From positions 620,001 to 684,000 of the forward strand of contig JAFEMH010000519.1 of NCBI GenBank assembly GCA_022495995.1: DNA of 64,000 nucleotides. The letters are read 5' to 3'. Position 1 is the first letter of the stretch; every line of letters starts with the position of its first letter. A program made the translations under genes and the position numbers. Positions 1 through 11,090 of the stretch are shown here, one piece after another. Source of the DNA: Adenophora triphylla var. japonica (taxonomy: Eukaryota; Streptophyta; Magnoliopsida; Asterales; Campanulaceae). A model generated the notes under the pieces. That model was not told the DNA's origin, did no database searches, and was given only the letters and a program-made list of their open reading frames with translations.

Positions 1-1560
1 TTGGTATTGCTGTGACGTCACCACTCTTCCTGCATCACTAAAAGCAGCCTTCGATGCTACCGTGGACACCGGAGAGGTAAGTAGATCACGTGTCATCACC
101 GAAAGAATAGGATAAAAAGTAGCATGCGATTTACACCATTGTAGGACATTTGAGTTTTCAAAACTTTCATCATCTAAGCGGTAATATGGCCTTTGTTTCA
201 CCGTCAATAATTACTAAATCATATAAATGGGCATATTTGGACACTCTAGGTTTTGCCTTTGCCTTACCCTTACCTTTACCCCTTCCCCTACTAGGTGCAC
301 TACCCGAGGCAACATCGGTAGTAGGTGTATTTGAAATTGTGCGAATTTCGTGGGTGACTTGTACATCGTCATCCCCCTCCCCCTCCCCACCCTCATCTAT
401 GTCTTCTATGTGATGATAGGTTCTAGATGTATAGTTTGTGTTGAGCTCATTCATCCAATCCGGGGTCAAATTCGGAGTATAGCTACGAAATGGAGGGGTG
501 TTAATTGGGTTCGAGGATTGATTAATTAGATCAAACATAATTTGATCATAACGGTGCAAAAGGGAATTACCTATTGAGTGACGGTTTGAAATGGGTACAT
601 TTTGATTTTGAGTTTGATTTTGTGGTGGGGGTGGGAATATGCAAATATATCATTAACTATATCTTCCATGATAACTAGCAATATAAATTACCTAGCAATT
701 AAAATTAAAAATGCAACACTTAAAAAAAAATTGAATTTCAAAAATTTATATGGATTAAATAATTTTGGCAATAATTTACTAACAATAAAAGTAAACTATT
801 ATATTTTTTTGTAATTTTCGAAATAAAAGTAATTTTTTTTGAAATTTTCGAAATTTATGAAGATTAAAAAAAATTAACTACTAAACACAATATTTAACAA
901 GCGAGTAAACAATTAAATAATTAAAACAATAAAATTACTTCCAAGGCTTCAACTCTTACGATTTAATCACAAATATTTGATTTGAAAATAATTTGATGGT
1001 TTGGGTTAGAGAATTCTATGATGAATTGAAATTTTTTTGTGAGAAAAATGGTAAGACTTCCTCTTCTATTTATACTAATTATAATTTTTTTTGGACCAAA
1101 TTTACCCCTAAATATAGATGTTCGGAGGGGTAATTATGTCTCAAAAAATTAAAATCTGATAAATGAGTCGTTATGTGTAAATTGGACGAAAATATCCCTC
1201 AAACTGATTTATTAACGGATATATTTGAGAACATTTTAGACATTTACACAGACAGGTCCGTACGGACCTCATTGATCTGCGGGCCAAACGGGCCACAAAC
1301 CAAACTGATATGATCTTCTGATCCGCGGGCCAAAGACCGGTCCGTGCGGGCATATTTGGTCCAGACCCGTCTGGTGATGGCCAAACGGGCTGGCCCGTCC
1401 CTGCCCGATCCGTGCGGACCAACCCGCGGACGGGTTGGGTTGAAGCACGTCAGCCCGTCTGATGAAGCGGGCCTAAACCCGGCCCGTCCCGTCCCATTAT
1501 TCATGTCCAAGCCCGCCCGTTTGGTCCGGATCTGAAGATTTATGGGGCAAACGGGTTTTC
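1..1560 (-). mobile_element. hAT-type internal-deletion derivative, cut by window start
   Basis: Bases 1-150 match the transposase C-terminal region of the second hAT copy (about 2856-3030). Bases from about 200 match its N-terminal and 5' region (about 4570-5165, resuming at about 6760-7500). The roughly 1.5 kb of transposase between them is missing. The join lies near base 195, where both parent positions share TGG, which fits an internal deletion by abortive gap repair, common in hAT elements. The right part (about 1250-1545) is GC-rich and full of short repeats such as CCCGTCC and GCGGGCC, like subterminal transposase-binding repeats. The left end is outside the window and I could not fix the right terminus. 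Confidence 0.6.
170..559 (-). pseudogene. hAT transposase N-terminus fused to C-terminal scrap
   Basis: This open frame of 129 codons carries the N-terminal region of the transposase in the neighbouring copy: an acidic stretch (IEDIDEGG), a basic Arg/Gly/Lys/Ala stretch, then the start of the BED-type zinc-finger region (SKYAHLYDLVIIDGETKA). It then runs into a few codons derived from the C-terminal part because of the deletion. Without the DDE core it cannot be a transposase, though it could in principle make a small DNA-binding protein. It is called a pseudogene because it equals a deletion product. Confidence 0.6.
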
Positions 1561-1689
1561 CTATTTTTTTATTTTTTTTTGAAATATCAGAAAAAATATG
1601 GAAAAAATAAAAAGTAATTTAGTATTTAATAAGCTATTTTTTAAAATATAAAATCACTTAGACATAAGAAAATTAGTTGTTTTATATAT

Positions 1690-2480
1690 AAAAAAAGATA
1701 GAAAAAACTAAACAAATGAAAGTATATAAAAGAACAGAGGGACGGACTACCCTTTATTTTTATTTTATTTTTTAAATTTTTTATTGACTAGGAAATAATA
1801 TTTTAGACTTTTTTATTTATTTTTTACAAATGAAGGTATATAAAATAAAAGAGGGACGGACTACCCTTTATTTATTTTTATTTTTTATTAATTTTTTATT
1901 GACTAGAAAATAATATTTTAGACTTTTTTATTACTGATATTTTTTTTCAAAAAGGTATATAAAAAAGATAGAAAAAACTTAACAATTTAAAGTGTATAAA
2001 AGAAAAGAGGGACGAACTATCCTTTATTTATTTTTATTTTTTATTAATTTTATATTGACTAGGAAATAATATTTTAGACTTTTTTATTACTGATATTTTT
2101 TTTTTCAAAAAAGTATATAAAAAATATAGAAAAAAACTAAACAATTTAAAGTATATAAAAGAAAAGAGGGATGGACTATCCTTTATTTATTTTTATTTTT
2201 TATTAATTTTTTATTGACTAAGAAATAATATTTTAGTTTTTTTTATTATTGTTATTTTTTTCAAAAAGATATAGAAAAAAAGATAGAAAAAACTAAACAA
2301 TTTAAAGTATATAAAAGAAAATATGTACGGACTATCCTTTATTTATTTTTATTTTTTTATTAATTTTTTATTGACTAAAAAATAATATTATAGACTTTTT
2401 TATTACTGATATTTTTTACAAATAGGTATATAAAAAAAGATAAAAAAAACTAAACAAATGAAAGTATATAAAAGAAAATG
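1690..2480. repeat. AT-rich tandem repeat, unit about 155 bp
   Basis: The phrase GGACTACCCTTTATTT and close variants recur at about 1743, 1858, 2014, 2171 and 2326, so most units are 155-157 bp and the first interval is shorter (115 bp). Each unit also holds TATATAAAAG, ATTGACTAGGAAATAATATT and a run of T then A. No coding potential is visible. It lies between the two hAT-type copies and may be an expanded subterminal part of one of them. Confidence 0.7.
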
Positions 2481-2734
2481 AGATAATAATGTAATCAATT
2501 TAATAATAGAAACTCTATGAATATTTATTTCATAATTTTTTGGAGGAAATTTTCATTGTCTTCAAATTTAACAAAGTCTTGAAAATAAATGAGTCTTCAA
2601 ATCTTCAAACTAATTATGGTCTTCAAATATTCAAAGTCTTCAAAAAGCTTTAGGTCTTCACTATTGTTATTGCTTCAAAGTCTTTGAATTTGTTGAATTA
2701 TTATTCTTCTTCTTCTAGTATCCTTCTCGCAAAA

Positions 2735-4831
2735 ACTCCTCGTTGAGATTGTCTTCTTCGAGGCTTCCATAATCATCGTCTTCAAGATCCCGGAATGTGA
2801 CTTGTTTTCTCAAATCCGCAAGACAAATCAATCTCTCGATAAGAGCGGGTTTGAATTGGTTTCGCTTTGATGTCACCACTCTTCATGCAGCACTAAAAGC
2901 AGCCTTTGATGCTATCGTGGACATCAGAGGGGTAAGTAGACCGCGTGCCATCACCGAAAGAATAGGATAAATATTAGCATGTGATTTCCACCATTGTTAG
3001 ACATTCAAGTTTTTTTAAAAAAATTTCACCATCTAAGGGGTAATATGGGATTTCAATGTATTGGTGTAATTCATCTACACCACTTTGAGAACCACTACTA
3101 GATGAGGATGAAGTTTTTCCTTTTGTCATGAAACCCCATCCTTTTTTTAGCAATTTTGATGCTCCACTCCCTTTTCTTTCGGATGTTGTGTTTGGTCCAT
3201 TTAGTATTCTACAATTGTGGTCGAACAAACGATATAGGATTGAGTAAATTTTCCTAAGTTTGCTCCTGGACAAAGTGTTTACGATATCTGGGTTAAGGTC
3301 GGGCCTCGTGTTCTCATAAAATTCATCAAACAAGCCACCTAATGAGGAGAACTTAATCATAGGATCCATTATGGTCGCTAATTGGGAAACTACGGGAAAA
3401 TGTTCATAATATTTTGTGAATTTACTTTCCATTTGCATAACGGCACCTCCAAACAAGGCATGTGATCTAAATTGCCTAATAACTTCACTTAGGACATTTA
3501 TTTCACGGCACAAAAGATGGGAGGTGGGATAATAACTTCCCGAAAAAATCTTGGTTGCCCTCCACCAAGGTTTAAGTAAATCTAAAAGCTCGGTAGCTAT
3601 CGACCAATCATACTCACTAATTTGGTAGTCCATTTGATGACTAGAAAAGTATTCCGTGAGGACCACCCTATATTCGACAGCTCTCTTCAACATTTTATAT
3701 GTTGAGTTCCACTTAATATCCTCGGCCACTTGAGGTTTCTTGTATTTCATGTTATAAGCGGCGCACAAATCGGCATAAATTTTCAACCTTGGGCCAGAAT
3801 TTTTGATAACATGGGAGGCCGTGTTGATGCTATTGATGACAGACTTTAGTGAGTGGATCAAGTCTTGGACACACAGATTAACAATGTGGCATGCACACCT
3901 AACATGAAACAAAGCGCCATCTAGGGGAGGATTAAGAGCTTGGATCAACATTGTGGCGGTGAGGGTATTGTAAGTCGCATTATCAAAGGATATTGTTAAA
4001 ATTTTGTTGGTGATAACATACTCACTCAATACATCCTTAATGTGACTTGTACATTGCAAAGCCGTGTGGGGATAGGGCATTGTTCTAAAGGAAATCACCC
4101 TCTTTTGCAACATCCACTCCTCATCAATCCAATGAGCGGTTATACAAGTAAAGGTTTCAGAACTAGAACTTAGAGTGGCCTTCCAAGCATCGGTGGTCAA
4201 GCAAACACCACCCTTAAACTTTTTGAGGTCGCTCGCTAGTTGAAGTTGAAGAGTTTGGAAGAGCTTCTTTATATGCCTAGTAATAATTTGGCGGCTCATT
4301 GGTTGGTATGACGGGTTGAGGCCTCTAGAATAGCGGGTGAGTCTATCATCATCCGAAAGTGAAAGAGGCAATCGACAACTCACTAGTAACATCGTTATCA
4401 AATCGACGTCCACTTTTGGGTAAGTGACACATGGTATATTTAGTTGCGTTTGCACGGTACCATCTATCCCTTTAGCGGCTTCCTTATCATGTTTATCCAT
4501 GTGCCTCTTTATATGGAGGTACCATGTACACCCGTCGGGTTTAAAAAATTTAAGCACCTCTTGCATTTGGCCTTTGTTTCACCGTCAATAATTACTAAAT
4601 CATATAAATGGGCATATTTGGACACTCTAGTTTGTGTATTTGCCTTACCCTTACCCTTACCCCTTCCCCCACTAGATGAGCAACATCGGTAGTAGGTGTA
4701 TTTGGAATTGTGTGGGTTTCGTGGGTGACTTGTACAACGTCATCGTCATCCTCATTCCCCCCCCCACCCTCATCTATGTCTTCTATGTGATGATAGGTTC
4801 TAGATGAATAGTTTGTGTCGGGCACATTCAT
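2735..4831 (-). pseudogene. hAT-family transposase, frameshifted
   Basis: The main open frame (2974-4566, 530 codons) is a plant hAT transposase of the RICESLEEPER type. Visible are LTTDAW (Asp about 126), ISFDNAT (Asp about 195), the hAT signature CACHIVNLCVQD (224-235) and IKWNSTYKML (Trp 286). Upstream, the N-terminal part and the Cys-x2-Cys half of a BED zinc finger lie in another frame (4595-4831), split from the His-x3-His half by a slip in a T/A run near 4550. Downstream, the hAT dimerisation domain (WWKSHANIYPILSVMA-like, then an Asp/Glu-rich tail) lies in a third frame at about 2980-2735, with in-frame stops. At least two frameshifts and two stops make it non-functional. The family is certain; the element's subfamily is not. 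Confidence 0.85.
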
Positions 4832-5173
4832 CCAATTCGGGGTCGAATTCGGAGTATAGCCGCGAAATGGAGGGGTGTTATTGGGTTTGAGGATTGATTA
4901 ATTAGATCAAACATAATTTGATTATTACTGTGCAAAAGGGAATTATCTATTGAGTGGCGGGTCGAATGGGTACATTTTGATTTTGAGTTTGATTTTTCTG
5001 GTGATGGGGGAATATGCAAATATATCATTAACTATGTCTTCCATGATAATTAGCAACATAAATTACCAAGCAATTAAAATAAAAAATGCAACACTTTAAG
5101 AAAAATATTTTTTGAATTTTCGAAAATTTATAAGGATTAAATAATTTTGGCAATAATTTACTAACATTAAAAT

Positions 5174-6503
5174 GAGTTGGTCTTATAAAAAACTAGTTTT
5201 TTCTTAAGATAAGAAAAAACGTGTTTTCCAAAGCGCTGTTCAAAATAAACGGTGGCAATTTTATAATTACTGGCAACCATGTTCAAAATAAACGGTGGCA
5301 TTTTTGTAATTACTGGCAACCATGATAAATGCCAGTGTTAATATTACAAATGACCAGTGATTTCATACTGGCATTTTATAAACATGAAACTGGCACTTTT
5401 TACACGGGCACTTTTAAATACATGAACTGGCACTTTTCACACTGGCACTCTGTTACACTAACACTGACACTTTGTTACACTAATATTTTTGCTGGTTCTC
5501 AAAAATACAAGCACTGGCATTCAAAAATACATGGACTGGCATTTGAAAACACATTTACTGGCACTCAAAAATGCATATACTGGCACTCAAAAACACTGAT
5601 AATTATTTTTGCTGATATTCAAAAACATGAACTGGCATTCAAAAAAACATGGATCGGCATTCAAAATTACAAGAACTGGCATTCAAAAAATACATTGACA
5701 CTCAGTTACACACTTACTGGCACTCTATTATACACTAACTGGCACTCCAAAATACATGGACTGGCACTCCAAAACACATACACTGGCATCTAATTACCCA
5801 GTCCACCAAATTGTACTGGCATTACACAATATATAAACTGGCACTCATAAACACATGTATTGCCACTCCAATACACGTGCACTGGCATCTAAACAAAGCC
5901 AAAAATAAATCACGCCAAGCAGCACAAGCGACTTTGCCAAATTCTGATTTTGTTCAAATTGATTCCCCAAAATTGTAAATTGTTGAGATCGTTCAAAGTT
6001 CAAAGGAGCGTACAGGAATTCGAGAGCTATAGGGAGCAATTCCAACGCCATTGCTACACTGTCGATTGTGGTCGAAATTGAATCTGTAATGTTTGGACGA
6101 AGAACTGGAATCGCCATCAGAAGAGACCTTCGAAATTGATTCCACAGTGCGGCGAAGTATTTAGAACGACGGAGGACAGCGGAATGGAGAGGTTATCGCC
6201 GATTGATTCAATGAAGTTAGGGAGGGGACTGGTGTTGGTCTTGGACAGGGGAGATGTCGCCGTGGCTGGAGAAGACGGTGAGGGCGATTGTAATTGGGGA
6301 AGTTGGAGAGGTCGCCAGCGAAGTATTTAGAACAGGAATCACCATCGACGGTTTTGGGAGCGGCAATGGCGAGGTTCTGACTTTGCGTATAGAGAGAGAG
6401 TAGAGAGAGAGAGCGCTCCTTTGCGTTTTGTGTTAGAGAGAAGAATATAAAAACACATTTTTTGTTAAGATTACAAAAAACGCGTTTTTTATAAGTTTTT
6501 GGC
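5174..6503. mobile_element. Non-autonomous MULE-like element, copy A
   Basis: The ends are GAGTTGGTCTTATAAAAAAC and, inverted, GCCAAAAACTTATAAAAAAC; the inner 12 bases CTTATAAAAAAC are identical. Flanking 9-mers CATTAAAAT (5165-5173) and CAATAAAAT (6504-6512) are a near-perfect 9-bp duplication, and copy 1 of the host hAT shows the unfilled site as CAATAAAAG (about 780). A 9-bp duplication suggests a Mutator-like element. The left half is an array of ACTGGCA words; the right half is GC-richer. A second member with the same ends lies at 7649-11611. No transposase is present. Confidence 0.7.
5336..5890. repeat. Interspersed ACTGGCA heptamer array
   Basis: The heptamer ACTGGCA recurs about every 20-30 bases, mostly as ACTGGCATTCAAAAA or ACTGGCACTC followed by an A-rich spacer holding ACA. 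The spacers vary in length and sequence, so this is not a simple tandem repeat. The same array is present in copy B (about 7930-8275). Long open frames across it are a by-product of the repeat. Confidence 0.7.
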
Positions 6504-6522
6504 CAATAAAATTAAACAATTA

Positions 6523-6756
6523 CTCCCTCCGTCCCAAAATGTTTGTCCCATTTGACTTTTTTGTTAAACTTTGACCACAAATATATGACAATTTAATTAT
6601 GTTCATGAAATTCTAAAAATTCCTATTGATTCACCATTAATAATATTATCAACAATAACTTTTAGAATTTCATGAACATTATTAATCTCTCATAAATTTG
6701 TGGTCAAAGTTCAACAAAAAAAGTCAAATGGGACAAACATTTTGGGACGGAGGGAG
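6523..6756. mobile_element. Stowaway-like MITE with TA duplication
   Basis: A 234-bp element begins CTCCCTCCGTCCCAAAATG and ends with the exact inverse, ending CGGAGGGAG, flanked by TA on both sides (6521-6522 and 6757-6758). Almost the whole element can fold as one hairpin, with the arms meeting around 6640. The TA duplication and the CTCCCTCCGT terminus are typical of Stowaway/Tc1-mariner MITEs. No coding capacity. Confidence 0.85.
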
Positions 6757-8269
6757 TATAATTTTTTTTGTAATTTTCGGAATAAAAGTAATTTTTTTTG
6801 AAATTTTTGAAATTTATGAAGATTAAAAAAAATTAACTACTAAACACAATATTTAACTAGCAATAAACAATTAAATAATTAAAACAATAAAATTACCTTC
6901 GAGGCTTCAACTCTTACGATGTAATCACAAATATTCGACTTGAAAATAATTTGATGGTTTGGGTTTGAGAGAATTCTACGATGAATTGAATTTTTTTTGT
7001 GAGAAAAATGGTAAGACTTCTTCTTCTATTTATACTAATTATAAATTTTTTTGGACCAAATTTACCCCTAAATATGGCTGTTGGGAGGGGTAATTATGTC
7101 CCAAAAAATTAAAATCTGATAAATGAGCCGTTATGTGTAAATTGAACGAAAATACCCCTCAAACGAATTTATTAACGGATATATTTGCGGACATTTTAGA
7201 AATTTATACAAACAGTTCCGTGCGGACCTCCTTGGTCCAAGCCCGTCTCGTATACGAAGTGGGCAAAGCGGATAACGGGGCACGGGCTGGACCGGCGCGG
7301 GCCAAACGGACGGCGGGCCACGGCCTAAAATGACCATCTCGAGGCCCGTCCCGTATACGAAGCGGGCCAAGCGGATAACGGGTCACGGACCGGACGGGCG
7401 CGAGCCAAGTGGGCCACAGACCGGATGCGCCCAAGCGGATAACGGGTCATGGACCGGACGGGCGCGGGCCACGGGGCGGACGCGCCGCCCACAGGCCAGG
7501 GCCCAGCCATCTCCAATTTGGTTTATCGTTAATTATTGCTCGTGTGGCCGGCCACTTCTGGAAATAGATTTCCCCGAAATGATTTTTTCTCTTGATTAAA
7601 AATAAAAATAAAATTGAACATTAATTATTAATTTTGATATAAAGGGATGAGTTGGTCTTATAAAAAACTAGTTTTTTTTTAAGATAAGAAAAAACGTGTT
7701 TTCAAAATAAACGGTGGCAATTTTGTAATTACTGGCAACCATGTTCAAAATAAACGGTGGCATTTTCGTAATTAATGGTTCCCCCATTTATGCCAGTGCC
7801 TGTTTAACAAACTGTCAGTGTGACAAAGTGCCAGTGCATATGTAACAAAGTGCCAGCGAAAAAAGTGACAGTACCAGTTTAACAAAGTGCCAGTGTAAGC
7901 TGTGCAGCACTTTGTTAAACTGAAACTGACACTTTTTACACGGGCACTTTTAAATACATGAACTGGCACTCTTCACACTGGCACTCTGTTACACTAACAC
8001 TGGCACTTTGTTACACTAATATTTTTGCTGGCTCTCAAAAATACAAGCACTGGCATTCAAAAATACATGAACTGGCATTTGAAAACACATTTACTGGCAC
8101 TCAAAAATGCATATACTGGCACTCAAAAACACTGATAATTATTTTTGCTGATATTCAAAAAAACATGAACTGGCATTCAAAAAAAATGGACTGGCATTCA
8201 AAATTACAAGAACTGGCATTCAAAAAATACATTGACACTCAGTTACACACTTACTGGCACTCTATTATA

Positions 8270-8416
8270 CACTAACGGGCACTCAATTATACACCAACGG
8301 GCACTTGATTATGCACTAACGGGCACTTGATTATACACTAACGGGCACTCAATTATACACCAACGGGCACTTGATTATACACTAACGGGCACTCTATTAT
8401 ACACTAACGGGCACTT
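8270..8416. repeat. 22-bp tandem repeat, about 6-7 copies
   Basis: The unit is close to ACGGGCACTTGATTATACACTA, with copies differing mainly at CTTGATTATAC versus CTCAATTATAC. It continues the ACTGGCA array of this element, with GGGCA in place of TGGCA, so it probably arose by local amplification of one array unit. Copy A lacks this expansion. The nested copia element is inserted directly at its right end. Confidence 0.8.
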
Positions 8417-8922
8417 TGTTGTGAATTTGATGCTCCCCCGTTGCAATCTAGACAAAGAATCAATAAACCCACACACACAATATCACAAGAAACACACACA
8501 CAAGAACACAAGAGTTGTTTACCCGGTTCATTCACCAACTCGTGAACTACGTCCGGGGGCAATTGCCAAGCCAATATGTATTAGACACCTTCTAATATGT
8601 TGCTACAATCAACTACAATATGTTCTAGGCCGAAATTATGCTTATATAGTTATACAAGGAAGCCCTAACTCAGTTTAAGAAGAGATACAATCGAATTAGG
8701 AAACAAATCAAATCTGCAGCACAAAGATCGGGCGCAGCGCGGCCGCCCTCCTTGGCAGAGACTTCTTCACCCACGAAGGAACTCCAGCGCGGTCGCCCTC
8801 CACCACGAGCGCGGCCGCTCTCCTTGACAGAAGCTACCTCCGAGATTTTCCTCCTTCAATCTCACCGACTCCTCCGACTTAGGCCCCTTTTCTTCCTTGT
8901 AGTTTAGGATCCAAACCCAACA
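8417..8922 (-). repeat. 3' LTR of copia element 1
   Basis: It is 506 bp, nearly identical to the LTR at 10564-11090, but lacks one 21-bp unit rich in GCGCGGCCGCC (present twice in the other LTR near 10885-10920). It contains short GC-rich NotI-like words (GCGGCCGC) that stand out from the AT-rich surroundings. Confidence 0.9.
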
Positions 8923-9040
8923 ATCTCCCACCGGAGACTAAACTAACAAACATAAAATCACCCATCAACTCCCACCACGGAGTAAAGACCTTCGAACACA
9001 TTTCCCCCTCCATATTGGCTTGACACTACCTCTCCTCTCC

Positions 9041-10471
9041 TCAAGTAATAAGGCGAGTTGAAACCAAGCGACGTTTCAACCTCTCCGTGTTAGATCGTTC
9101 TTGCCTCCCCAAATCAGCTTCTACCTTGATTTCTCCCCGCAAGTCTAACTTCGCCTTCTCCCTCCAGACCCACCTTCCTCGCAATGCTTCCCCTTGAAAC
9201 TTGGACACACCTTGTTTCTTGCATCGTCTTCTCTTGGTCTGAATACGCTCTCTGTTAGGGCACTTGGACTTCCACACCACGTTGATCAACTTTGAGTCCC
9301 CCCTAACACACTGTTTCTTGATGTCTCCCCTTTTTACACCAACAGGCCGGTTCTTTAGCCTCTTGCTCCCACCGGAACGAACATCGACATTGTAGGTAGA
9401 GTACAACATCTTCCCCTTAACCCCACGAGCCAACACCTTAGCCCCTTTTGTGACTTCCCAAGACCCACCAATGAAAGAAACACCATACCCTTCACTGTCA
9501 AGTTGTCCCACAGAAATCACCCTTCTCCTCAAATCCGGAACATGCATCACGTTGTGTAGTTGTAAAACAGCCCCGTTAGGTGTCTTCATCATCACATCCC
9601 CCTTACCTTTGACCTTCAATGGCTGACCGTCACCAAGATAGACAACCCCAAAGTCTCCAGTTTTGTACCGCTTCATTGATTCTGCATCCCCACTAGCATG
9701 ACAAGAAGCTCCAGAATCCAACACCCAATCTTCACCCGACTGCTCCTCTCCTAGGATTAATACATCTCCACCATCATCCACCACGTGTGCACCACCATCT
9801 TTTCCCGGACAGTCATAACTGATATGCCCCAATTCACCACAATTGTAGCACTTGACCTTTTTCCCCTTTTTCGGTCTTCCCCTATTTCTCTCCACCCTAA
9901 GTGCAGCCCCATCTACGGAAGATTCTCCCCTTTTCTCTTTCCTTCGCAACTCCTCTTGAAGGATGAGATCTCTAACCTCCGTATACACCAATGCTGTTTT
10001 CGATGTACTAATCGTTGTGACAGTAACCTCCCAACTATCAGGCAATGACTTTAGTAGAAAACAAGCTAGCACTTCATCGGAGAAAGTAATATCAACACTT
10101 TTCAATTGGTCCACCATACCTTTGAAATTGCCGATATGACTTGCCACTGTCTGCCCCTCTGACATCTTCGCAAACCTCTTTATCAAATGCACCTTATTGA
10201 TATTCGACGGCTTCTCATACATGTCTGACAGCGTTTGCAGCAACTCCACCGTTGTCTTGGCCTCCATAGCGTTCCGTGCAACGTCGTCGGTTAGGGCACT
10301 CCTTACCGCTCCTAACGCCTTCCGATCCAACGTCTCCCAATCCCCTTGTGACATGCCTTCGGGCTTCTCCTTCAAGGGTCCATGAAGATCCTTACAATAA
10401 AGGTAGTCTTCAATCCTTGTCTTCCAAAACGTGAAATTCACACCGTTGAATTTCTCGATTGAGTTCTTCAT
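9041..10471 (-). CDS. copia gag-protease polyprotein
   Basis: A 476-codon frame starts MKNSIEKFNGVNFTFWKTRI, the usual N-terminus of plant copia gag. It contains the UBN2/gag region (about 15-175), a CX2CX4HX4C zinc knuckle (Cys208, Cys211, His216, Cys221) and the aspartic protease active site LDSG (Asp252) in WVLDSGASCHAS, followed by the protease fold to about residue 345. The last 130 residues are basic and match no pol domain I recognise. In a complete copia element pol would follow here. The frame is open, so gag and protease may still be made; the LTR would supply the promoter. Classed as a transposable-element gene, not a host gene. Confidence 0.85.
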   Translation of the reverse strand: MKNSIEKFNGVNFTFWKTRIEDYLYCKDLHGPLKEKPEGMSQGDWETLDRKALGAVRSALTDDVARNAMEAKTTVELLQTLSDMYEKPSNINKVHLIKRFAKMSEGQTVASHIGNFKGMVDQLKSVDITFSDEVLACFLLKSLPDSWEVTVTTISTSKTALVYTEVRDLILQEELRRKEKRGESSVDGAALRVERNRGRPKKGKKVKCYNCGELGHISYDCPGKDGGAHVVDDGGDVLILGEEQSGEDWVLDSGASCHASGDAESMKRYKTGDFGVVYLGDGQPLKVKGKGDVMMKTPNGAVLQLHNVMHVPDLRRRVISVGQLDSEGYGVSFIGGSWEVTKGAKVLARGVKGKMLYSTYNVDVRSGGSKRLKNRPVGVKRGDIKKQCVRGDSKLINVVWKSKCPNRERIQTKRRRCKKQGVSKFQGEALRGRWVWREKAKLDLRGEIKVEADLGRQERSNTERLKRRLVSTRLIT

Positions 10472-10549
10472 CTGACTGCTTCATCAAAAAATCACCAAGA
10501 ACGCGATTCAAAAAATCAACTAATGAAACTTTGAATCCTCCGAACCAAT

Positions 10550-10561
10550 GCTCTGATACCA
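10550..10561 (-). other. Primer-binding site of copia element 1
   Basis: On the minus strand TGGTATCAGAGC is complementary to the 3' end of plant initiator-methionine tRNA. It lies two bases inside the 5' LTR and fixes the element's orientation. Confidence 0.9.
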
Positions 10562-10563
10562 GT

Positions 10564-11090
10564 TGTTGTGAATTTGATGCTCCCCCGTTGAAATCTAGAC
10601 AAAGAATCAATAAACCCACACACACAATATCACAAGAAACACACACACAAGAACACAAGAGTTGTTTACCCGGTTCATTCACCAACTCGTGAACTACGTC
10701 CGGGGGTAATTGCCAAGCCAATATGTATTAGACACCTTCTAATATGTTGCTACAATCAACTACAATATGTTCTAGGCCGAAATTATGCTTATATAGTTAT
10801 ACAAGGAAGCCCTAACTCAGTTTAAGAAGAGATACAATCGAATTAGGAAACAAATCAAATCTGCAGCACAAAGATCGGGCGCAGCGCGGCCGCCCTCAAG
10901 GCCAGCGCGGCCGCCCTCCTTGGCAGAGACTTCTTCACCCACGAAGGAACTCCAGCGCGGTCGCCCTCCACCATGAGCGCGGCCGCTCTCCTTGACAGAA
11001 GCTACCTCCGAGATTTTCCTCCTTCAATCTCACTGACTCCTCCGACTTAGGCCCCTTTTCTTCCTTGTAGTTTAGGATCCAAACCCAACA
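10564..11090 (-). repeat. 5' LTR of copia element 1
   Basis: It is 527 bp. On the minus strand a TATATAAG motif near 10788 is a candidate TATA box. It has a 21-bp tandem duplication containing GCGGCCGCCCTCAAGGCCA that the other LTR lacks; elsewhere the two differ at only a few positions, suggesting a fairly recent insertion. Confidence 0.9.

Larger units (their letters stand above)
2690..7560 (-). mobile_element. hAT-type element with broken transposase, second copy
   Basis: The element contains a hAT transposase pseudogene on the minus strand, followed by a 5' non-coding region that matches copy 1 (600-1530) and a GC-rich block at about 7215-7505 with repeated CGGACGGGC-like words. Its 5' region was later split by a MULE-like insertion (5174-6503) and a Stowaway-like MITE (6523-6756). 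Copy 1 lacks both and reads through at the equivalent point (about 780-795). The exact terminal inverted repeats and duplication could not be located, so the borders are approximate. Confidence 0.6.
8417..11090 (-). mobile_element. Short non-autonomous Ty1/copia element (gag-protease only)
   Basis: Two LTRs (8417-8922 and 10564-11090) begin TGTTG and end CAACA. The flanking 5-mers CACTT (8412-8416) and CATTT (11091-11095) are a duplication with one mismatch. The element reads on the minus strand: the primer-binding site TGGTATCAGAGC (10550-10561, minus) lies two bases inside the right LTR, and a purine tract (GGTGGGAGAT, minus) lies next to the left LTR. Between them is only a gag-protease frame; integrase, RT and RNase H are absent. 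At 2674 bp it resembles plant gag-only LTR elements that need a helper for pol functions. Confidence 0.88.

Noticed and set aside
5329..5793. 154-codon open frame
   Set aside because: It translates the ACTGGCA array (repeated LAF/HWHSK-like words) and recurs at 7958-8275; no start context or homology.
7131..7599. Several overlapping 60-90 codon frames on both strands
   Set aside because: They come from GC-rich, stop-poor repeats at the hAT subterminal region.
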